64,000 bases of DNA, from assembly GCA_963682025.1 (NCBI GenBank), contig OY821519.1, positions 2,065,501 to 2,129,500 on the forward strand, written 5' to 3'. The notes beneath the pieces were generated by a model. That model was not told the origin of the DNA, searched no databases, and worked only from the letters and a program-made list of their open reading frames with translations. The translations under genes and the position numbers were made by a program. The stretch is from Cordilura impudica (taxonomy: Eukaryota > Arthropoda > Insecta > Diptera > Scathophagidae). Shown here in pieces: positions 57,202 through 64,000 of the stretch (positions are counted from its first letter, which is position 1; each line of letters starts with the position of its first letter).

Positions 57202-58418
57202 TAGTTATGATATTTAAACCTAATAAACCGGAAAATGCTGTTGCACCTTATAGGCCAATAGGCCTATTTTCAACCTATTCTAAGATTCTTGAGAGACTAT
57301 TTCTTAAATGCAAAAACAAAACATAATTCCAGAATAAACATGGTACACCTGAACAATGTCACCGGATTGTTGACGTCATTACCAACATATTCAAAAGAAT
57401 AGTATTGTTCTGCCGTATCTTTAGATGTTTAACAAGCTTTTGATAGAGTGTGGCATATTGGACTGTTATTTCTGCACCATATTATCTTTTGCTGAAATCA
57501 TATATTGATGAAAGATATTTCTACGTTAGTATCATTGGAGAAAATTCAAATTTTGGACAAATTAAATCTGACATTCCACAAGGTAGTGAACTTGGTTAAG
57601 TACTTTTTACAATATTCACATCAGACATGCCTAATATGGATGGTCTTACAATTGCTACTTATGTAGATGACACTGCTATTTTAGCATCTAATGAGTCACC
57701 AATTGTAGCCTCTAATTTGGTACAAAATGAGTTAAATCTTATAAAAATTAGTTAAAAAAAAGTTAAAGTAAATACAGAAAAGTTAGTCCATATTACGTTT
57801 ACGTTAAGAAAAAATGATTGTCCACCTGTATACTTGAACGGTGCTAATATATCGATAAGCAACAACATAAACTATCTGGGTCTTTATCTTAATAGAAGAC
57901 TTACATGGAAAGAACATGTTAAAAAGAAACGTGGGCAATTAAATATTAAAACGAGACGAATGTGTTGGCTGTTAGGTCCAAGATCAGAATTAAGTTTAGA
58001 AAACAAAGTAATCTTATACAAAACCATTCTTAAACCAGTTTGGATTAATGGTATCCAACTTTGGGGGACTATCAGCAATTCAAACCTTGAAATTTTGCAG
58101 AGATATCAATCAAAACCATTACGACTATTAACAAATGCACCCTGGCTTATAACTAACAATAAGATACACAATGATCTTAAAATTCCAAAAGTAAAAATAA
58201 AATTAGCAGTTTTAGCGAAAGATACCTTAATAGACTTAGAAATCGCCCAAACGTATTAGCTATAAATCTCTTAGATGATAGTGATGAAAAAAAAGGTTGC
58301 ATAGGTTCCATATACTTGACCTACCCTTTAAAAAATAAAATGTAAATATGTAAATAATAAAAGTTTTTCTTTTAGTCTTTTGTTAACTGAGTTCATTGGA
58401 GTTCAGCATCTCAGTTAA

Positions 58419-58792
58419 TCTATAATATTAATAGGCTAGGCGTTTTATTGTTACCGATGTTTTGTTCTACCATTTTATCCCGATTTTGACCAAACGTATA
58501 TTATTTGAAAGGTATTTCTTTTAAACCGTTCTTCAGATTTACAGATTTTCAAATTTTTTCCTTTATTTTGAGTAAATTGCATTTAAATTTGCTAGTAACA
58601 CATACATAAAATTATACAATGCTATGTGTGTGTTTATTAAATTTGTTAATGTGTTTCTAATAAAAATGAGTTTGTTTTTTGTGTATTTTTGAATTGGTTA
58701 TAATTGATTAGCAAACCTTTAGAGTCTTTATTTAATGAAAAAATAAAATTTCCCAGAATTGCACTCGAATTTCGAGGGCTGGAATCTGCTAG
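58419..58792 (+). mobile_element. Helitron-like repeat family H, copy 7 (complete, 374 bp)
   Basis: The best reference copy. TC start TCTATAATATTAATAGGC after A58418; 3' hairpin CTCGAATTTCGAG (6-bp stem), then 12 nt (GGCTGGAATCTG) and CTAG ending 58792 before T58793. No coding frame. Confidence 0.88.
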
Positions 58793-59667
58793 TTATAATT
58801 AATATAAGTTATAATTAATATTTCCAAAAACGAAAAACCATCGGACTTCGAAAATAAAATCATACAGACTCTCAAATTCATAACATAAGCCTTTCACATG
58901 TTAAGACGTTTTCATAATACTCGACTTTATGACACGTAGTATTACAAAGTGTGATAGTCTAAGCTGGCCTGATGTTCTAATGTTCAGACATTGATTTCTA
59001 AAAAAAATTAAATAACTAGGTTTAGAATGCCTATTTTTATATATCTGATATAAAAAATTTTATTTAGTTTTATAAATCGTTGTTTGAACAGAGTAAGGAA
59101 TAATTTCACTGTTGAAAATTTTCGTTTTAATTGTCAGAGCGGGGGGTAAGAAATTCCAAGTCAGTACAGTAAAACCTCCAAAGGATTTGGCGTCCTGACA
59201 AAACTTTTATACCTTTTATATTTTTTTCCATATCTTGATATTTATTTGCTTAGTTTTTCAGCTATAACTCAAGAATCATTGGTTATTTCTCATTTCCTTC
59301 TTCAGGAAATTGCTTCAAGTCTCGCCTGAGAACGCCAAACTCTTTGAAGGTGTTACTATATTGGTCTAGTACTTTCAGTTACTATGGAAACGGAAAATTT
59401 TTGTGTTGAGAAAAACTGATTTAAATTTTTACAATCTAATGTATGTCTAACAAAATTGGCGTTCGAAATTTCGTTCTCAAATTTTTGCACGCTCATTGGC
59501 TCTTAACAAAAAATCGATTTTCTGAACTTCTGTACTTTGATGAGATGGCAATTGAGACAAAAAGTTACACTATTTATTGTAAGACGCACACAGAAAAAAG
59601 ATGGGTTGGAATTCGGTTACATCTAGAAAATTTTGTGTGAGAGATATTAGTATTTTTATTGTAAATA
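58793..59667. other. Stretch without recognisable genes
   Basis: AT-rich. An incomplete frame at 59520-59590 (ELLYFDEMAIETKSYTIYCK) hints at an old transposase but is too short to call. Confidence 0.35.
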
Positions 59668-60019
59668 CCAGATTCCAGCGCTCGAAATTCGAGTCCAATT
59701 TCTAGTTAGCTTTATTTTTCAACTTAGCCAATTCACAAACCAACAGTTTTTTATTTTATTATTATTGTGAATGAAAATAACAAAATCATTAACAAATTTA
59801 ATAAAACACACATAGCATATTAATAACTTTATGTATGTGTTAGTAGCAACTTTGAATGCAATTTACCCAAAATAAAGGAAAAGATTTCAAAATCTGTAAA
59901 TCTGCAAAACGGCTAAAAAGAAATACCTTTCAAATAATACACGTTTGGTCAAAATCGCCATAAAAAAGCTGAACAAAACGTCGGTCACAAGAAATCGCCT
60001 AACATATTAATATTATAGA
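59668..60019 (-). mobile_element. Helitron-like repeat family H, copy 8
   Basis: CCAGATTCCAGCGCTCGAAA at the left, AACAAATTTAATAAAACACA, GTTAGTAGCAACTTTGAATG, then CACAAGAAATCGCCTAACAT and ATTATAGA at 60019. The CTAG end has changed. Confidence 0.85.
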
Positions 60020-60293
60020 TGCCTAGTTTTCACTATGCCAATTTCAATGTCAATATTTGTCAATTATTGTCAGTTGTATGAAAACGGGCTGCAATGTCTT
60101 GTCATTTGCAACCCCTGGCAACACTAGACACCAAAAATTAAATTGCCAACATGTCGTTAATTTGTTTTTGTTTGATAACCGAATTATTTGTTAGTTTATA
60201 AGATGTAATGCAAAAGTAATTTATACAAAATTACGAGATGTCAATTAAGGCAATTGTTTGATGTTAGTTTATATGACATAGTGAAAACAGGCA
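60020..60293. mobile_element. Inverted-repeat element (MITE), 274 bp
   Basis: TGCCTAGTTTTCACTATG at the left and CATAGTGAAAACAGGCA at the right are terminal inverted repeats. No coding frame; target duplication not visible. It touches the H copy on its left. Confidence 0.65.
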
Positions 60294-60689
60294 TAAGTTT
60301 TTAATATTTAAAAGTAAAATATATGTTCGCTTAAACCTATCGTCAATTCACAATTTATTTAAAATTAAGATATATCTAAGTACAACAACAAAATTATTAA
60401 CATTTATCATTTAATGGGTTTCTTCAAATTTCTTAAGTAATTTAATTGAGGCAAGCTAATAAATTTAAGTATAACATGCTTCATTGCTTAATATTGGCGA
60501 CTTCAACTACTAATTATATCAAGTTTATAAGAAGATTTTTCAAAACCGATTCGTTAGAGTACTATATATAAAATTTGTATTAAGAATGTTATAAAAGAAA
60601 CCCAAATTTTTAACCTCTCTTGGTATTTCTAACCGAAAAGAAATTCTATGAATCATTTTGTAAATGCCAAAAAAAAAAAAACAAGTGAA
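60294..60689. other. AT-rich stretch, no gene seen
   Basis: Nothing recognisable between the MITE and the family-C copy. Confidence 0.4.
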
Positions 60690-61315
60690 ACAAGTAAGAA
60701 AATTATAGTCGGTCTAGACCGACTATATGATACCCTATACCATGCGTTTAGAAACCCTATCTCTTAGGCCCAACTATCTGGACATAGAAAATAAGCAAAA
60801 ACCAAATTTGAGTGGGATTTTTATTAATTTTTTTGGCTGCAGATATGAAAAAGTTCATATCGGATGCTATATCCATATGGGGACTAGGTCCTAGGACCGA
60901 TCCTGATCATATTTGGTAAAGTCTCTCGTATTTTGCAAAAATATATACAAACAAAATTTGAGAAGAATCAGTGCAATATTTTTGTTTTTTAATAGATTTA
61001 AATGAAGATCGGGAAGCAGCTCTATATGGGGCCAAAGGGATCATTTTTGGACTACTCATGGATGGATGTAATGAACGCATACAAACCCAATTTGAGTAAG
61101 ATCTATATGACAATTTGGATCTTATGGCAATTTATGTCGATTTCATAGGGGTAATTTGTATGGGGGCTAGGTCTGAACATGGACCGATTCTCACCAATTT
61201 CAATAGCGTTCATCCCATGGCCGATAAAAGCTTATATACCAAATTTCGTCAAAATATATTCATATTTGCGACCTGCAGTTTGATTACAAGCTTTACATGG
61301 ACACACAGACGGACG
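60690..61315 (+). repeat. Dispersed repeat family C, copy 8, cut by Transib insertion
   Basis: Starts ACAAGTAAGAAAATTATAG with a perfect 24-bp palindrome (60704-60727). It runs through GATCGGGAAGCAGCTC and TGGCCGATAAAAGC to CACACAGACGGACG, where the Transib end CACTGTGG begins. The rest of the copy should lie beyond the window. Confidence 0.9.
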
Positions 61316-61354
61316 CACTGTGGCTCAAATTTTGATTTCATTGGCCAAAAGTCA
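61316..61354 (+). promoter_or_regulatory. Transib end with RSS-like heptamer
   Basis: Heptamer CACTGTG, then about 22 bp, then CCAAAAGTC (six of nine positions match the V(D)J nonamer ACAAAAACC). The block is nearly identical in the copy ending at 44073. Known background: Transib ends resemble V(D)J recombination signals. Function here is inferred. Confidence 0.6.
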
Positions 61355-62240
61355 AATTTTTTTTTGTCATCGATTTTTAAAATTTTTACTCCTTTTTGTA
61401 GCTTATATATCCAGATTAAGGTAGCCAAAAAATTAGGTTAAACTATTGATAATTGTGGGCGTGGCATGCTGTCAAACTCAACTGTTTTTTTTAATTCAGC
61501 AAAAGGTGTTTTTTTTTTGTTTTTTATCAAAAATAAATGGTTACTACTCGCAAGCTATCATCGATATTGGCCTGCGGTCTTTTTTATAATGTTAGTAGGA
61601 TTATAGTCTTTAGTTTTTGTAAGTAGTCACAGTTCTAACGTTTGATATTAGGGGCGTTATGAAATATTTATGAAACCACTATATTTTTCTCAAATTTAAA
61701 CTTTAGTGGAATAGAACTTCTAAAGGAAGTAAGGGAACAAGAAACGTATACCACCCGGAGAAAGGCGAATGTATCCTGTTTAACCCTATATATACTTTTG
61801 CACCCCCCACGAGCCCCCGGTAGAACACTTTTTTCATTTTAATGAAATTACTCTAAAAAATTTTGTTTTTTTACTTTAGACTACGTAAAAGTAAAATAAT
61901 TAAATAAAATACCTGCGAAAGGGTTTATTGGCTTTGTTTTGATCAGCAAAAAAATAAGTCATAAAATGATCACAATAGGTTCTACAGTAAACAAATGATC
62001 TCTTTCTTAATTTACCTGTTGTCAAATTTAAGGGTCAACCAAAGTCATAAACAATTTTATAAGTTTGTCAATAATCGCGGCACTAAACCACTAAAGATAA
62101 AAAACCACCCCATATTGGCGAGAAACTAATTAGTTTTACCTGATATTGAAGTCTGGATAACAAGTGCAGTTTTGTTCAATTTAAGTACTACCTGCTATGA
62201 AATTAAAGATCAATGTGTGAATAACATGTACCTAAAAATG

Positions 62241-62305
62241 TATAAAATGACGGATTCTATAAGGGATTACTCAATAATAAGTTAATACTTCAAGTGTACG
62301 GACGT
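62241..62305 (+). promoter_or_regulatory. Candidate core promoter of the Transib transposase
   Basis: TATAAAA at 62241, an initiator-like TCAATA at 62271-62276 and GGACGT at 62300-62305. If A62273 is +1, the TATA box starts at -32 and GGACGT falls exactly at +28 to +33 and fits the fly DPE consensus RGWYVT. The ATG follows at 62373, giving a leader of about 100 nt. Confidence 0.4.
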
Positions 62306-62372
62306 ATATTCGCAAGTGATAAAAAGTGATAAAAAAGTGATAACAGACGCAAATAAAAATATTGAGAAAAAT

Positions 62373-64000
62373 ATGGAGAACTTTAGTTATAAAGAACTGG
62401 CCGAAGAGTATTTTCGAAACAAAAACCAGGAAGATGTTCTTAGTTACGTTAAAATAAAATTAAACTTAAATTCGTCTAGTACCGAAATACAAGAGCAATT
62501 ATCTAATTTCGTCAAAGTACTAAAAAAACGATTGAAAGAAGTTAACTACTGTAAACAAAAGTTTTATAATAAAAGTGCAAACTGGTTAGAAGGCCAACTT
62601 AATGTTGGTGGAGAAACAGCAAAGCTAGATAAGGCTGGAAGACCACGCAAATCATTGGACAACTGCAGCGATAGATCTAAGAGGCGGAAACTTAAAAATT
62701 TTAACGAGGAAATTGGTTCTACAAATATAAAAGAATCTTTTCTACATCAATTACGAGCACAAAACCAATTAACAAAAGTGGATATCATTGAAAAAACTTG
62801 TAATGCTAGTCCAGTGAGAACAAAGCGAATTCTTAAAAGTATACCAACTCCGAGCGATGCAAAACAGTTCACAAATGAGGAGGCATTAGCATTATTTCTG
62901 GATTTGAAATTAACAAAACACCAATATATTCAGCTCAGATTGCGTGCGATTGAAAAAGGCTCAAATATGTATCCAGGATATCATCACATAACAGCTGCTA
63001 AAATAGACTGTTTGCCATCAAAGGACACTATTACAATCACACCAATTTCGGCAGAAGTACAACTACAATCTTTACTTGATCACACAGCCAAACGCTTGCT
63101 ACAATCAATAACAGGAACTGAGTTAAAGAAATATGGAAACACAAAGTTAATTCTATTTTGTAAATGGGGATGTGATGGTTCTTCGGGACAAAAACAATAC
63201 AAACAAGTTGTATGTGAAAATATTTCGGACTCAGATATGTTCATGGTATCATTTGTACCATTGCGATTGAAAAAGATTTTGGAAGATTCGGAGCCTTCGA
63301 GTAGTACAACGCAAACAATGGATATTTGGAAAAATGAGACACCATCTTCTACGAAATACTGCAGGCCAATCAAATTTGAATTCAAAAAAGAAAGTCATGA
63401 TGCCATTAACAAAGAAGTTAGTGATATCAAGGCCCAAATAGCAACACTACAGCCATTACAATTACAGTTAGATGGGCAGCAAATTGAAGTAAGCTACCAA
63501 TTAGTGCTGACAATGATAGATGGAAAAGTAGGTCAGGCTTTGACTAACACGAAGGCTGCATCCAGCTGCATTATATGCCAAGCAACATCAAGCCAATTAA
63601 ACCAAGTCCCGACAAAATCATTCGATAATACCGATGCCTTCGAATTTGGATTATCACCACTACATGCAAGAATACGACTTATGGAACACATACTAAAAAT
63701 CAGTTATGATTTGGATTTCGGGCCTTCAGGATCAATAAGAAACAACGAAACCAACAAAGAGTTAAGAAGTTCAAAAAAGAAACATGTTCAAGATGAATAT
63801 CGCAAATTTGGATTGATTATAGATCAGCCAAAACAAGGGTCAGGCAATACAAATGATGGCAATACCGCAAGAAGATTCTTTTCAGATCCAGAAACAGCAT
63901 CTGAAATAACAGGAGTGGATTTAAACCTTATTTTCAGATTTAAAATAATCCTAGAAGTACTTGCGTGCAATGAAGAAATTGACTCTAGAAAATTTGGAGA
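62373..64000 (+). CDS. Transib transposase, RAG1-like, 3'-partial (542 codons, no stop)
   Basis: ATG at 62373; the frame stays open for 542 codons to the window edge, so the product is partial at the C-terminus. Role: DDE transposase that cuts at the CACTGTG ends of the element, in the nucleus. Residues 1-60 include a K-rich helical stretch; a basic segment (KAGRPRKSLDN...RSKRRK) lies near 90-110 and may bind DNA. The catalytic core shows D268 in WGCDGSSGQKQYKQ and D383 in MIDGKVGQAL, followed by C399/C402 in SSCIICQATS, the CxxC zinc pair placed as in RAG1. The third residue (Glu, in the E-x-x-NK motif seen at 50890) and the second zinc motif should lie just outside. No frameshift is visible, unlike the other Transib pieces in the window. 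Relation to RAG1 is established for the Transib family; activity of this copy is unknown. Confidence 0.9.
   Translation, partial: MENFSYKELAEEYFRNKNQEDVLSYVKIKLNLNSSSTEIQEQLSNFVKVLKKRLKEVNYCKQKFYNKSANWLEGQLNVGGETAKLDKAGRPRKSLDNCSDRSKRRKLKNFNEEIGSTNIKESFLHQLRAQNQLTKVDIIEKTCNASPVRTKRILKSIPTPSDAKQFTNEEALALFLDLKLTKHQYIQLRLRAIEKGSNMYPGYHHITAAKIDCLPSKDTITITPISAEVQLQSLLDHTAKRLLQSITGTELKKYGNTKLILFCKWGCDGSSGQKQYKQVVCENISDSDMFMVSFVPLRLKKILEDSEPSSSTTQTMDIWKNETPSSTKYCRPIKFEFKKESHDAINKEVSDIKAQIATLQPLQLQLDGQQIEVSYQLVLTMIDGKVGQALTNTKAASSCIICQATSSQLNQVPTKSFDNTDAFEFGLSPLHARIRLMEHILKISYDLDFGPSGSIRNNETNKELRSSKKKHVQDEYRKFGLIIDQPKQGSGNTNDGNTARRFFSDPETASEITGVDLNLIFRFKIILEVLACNEEIDSRKFG

Larger units (their letters stand above)
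55675..58259 (+). pseudogene. Jockey-like non-LTR RT relic, split by a mariner
   Basis: The first piece (55675-55890) reads PESRSAINKLSNTKSPRYDN and ILRLNHFPSQWKYADM. After the mariner (55896-57201) the same protein continues: MIFKPNKPENAVAPYRPIGL, DIPQGSELG, ATYVDDTAILASN (RT catalytic motif, 57660-57671), INYLGLYLNRRLTWKEHVKK, KPVWINGIQLWGTISNSNLE and LLTNAPWLITNNKIHNDLKI to stop near 58257. The C-terminal W-IQLWG...NAPW...H.DL order is typical of the Jockey clade. Stops around 57300-57470 and 57753 show decay. Confidence 0.8.
61316..64000 (+). mobile_element. Transib (RAG1-related) transposon, open at window edge
   Basis: The left end CACTGTGGCTCAAATTTTG begins at 61316 inside a family-C GGAC tract (GGACG at 61311-61315 is a candidate 5-bp duplication). 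The same end and leader occur in reverse at 44073. It carries a ~1.05-kb leader and an uninterrupted transposase frame from 62373. The right end is outside the window. Confidence 0.85.

Overview
The window is AT-rich eukaryotic DNA packed with transposable elements. It most resembles an intergenic or intronic region of a higher (cyclorrhaphan) fly. The evidence is short introns with GTAAGT donors, a rosa-type mariner, Jockey-like and other non-LTR reverse transcriptases, Transib (RAG1-related) transposases, CACTA, Tc1 and Harbinger-like elements, Helitron-like repeats, and abundant CA/GT and GTCC microsatellites. The species cannot be named from the sequence. There are no bacterial genes, operons or CRISPR arrays. 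Only one short ORF (38619-38768) looks as if it could belong to a host gene.

Layout. 1-2970: two decayed Transib copies on + with a ~115-bp satellite between them. 3350-3610: a small inverted-repeat element. 3611-6211: microsatellite-rich single-copy DNA. 6212-10390: a dispersed repeat ('family C' here) split by a 3.4-kb CACTA-like transposon with TA duplications. 11957-12352: a short Helitron-like repeat ('family H'). 13085-15828: a transposon with ~0.7-kb inverted repeats. 16244-18622: three family-C copies. 19165-20982: a Helitron with internal tandem repeats. 21278-23316: a Harbinger-like MITE and a mariner relic split by a 718-bp element. 24735-27850: a non-LTR relic (-) with a family-C insertion. 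30341-32195: an element whose centre is ~1.6 kb of A-rich simple repeat. 32541-35699: an element bounded by inverted arrays of a 21-bp repeat, carrying an intact RING-H2 ORF and a broken DDE transposase. 38619-38768: a signal-peptide ORF. 40055-41120: a three-level nest of H and C repeats. 41200-44073: a Transib relic (-) containing a frameshifted rosa-type mariner. 46097-47508: a Tc1 relic with TA duplications. 48350-51141: more Transib fragments. 53768-55300: a non-LTR relic (-). 55675-58259: a Jockey-like relic (+) split by a rosa-type mariner with an intact 361-codon transposase. 58419-60293: H copies and a MITE. 60690-61315: a family-C copy interrupted by a Transib element that runs to the window edge with 542 uninterrupted codons.

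The genes do not form a pathway; they are layers of insertion. Several layers can be ordered from target duplications or rebuilt empty sites: C then CACTA (6407-9808); H then H then C (40055-41120); Jockey relic then mariner (55896-57201); Transib then mariner (42171-43424); C then Transib (61316). The two best candidates for recently active elements are the mariner at 55896-57201 and the Transib at 61316-64000. The least expected combination is the RING-H2 ORF and DDE transposase inside inverted 21-bp arrays (32541-35699).
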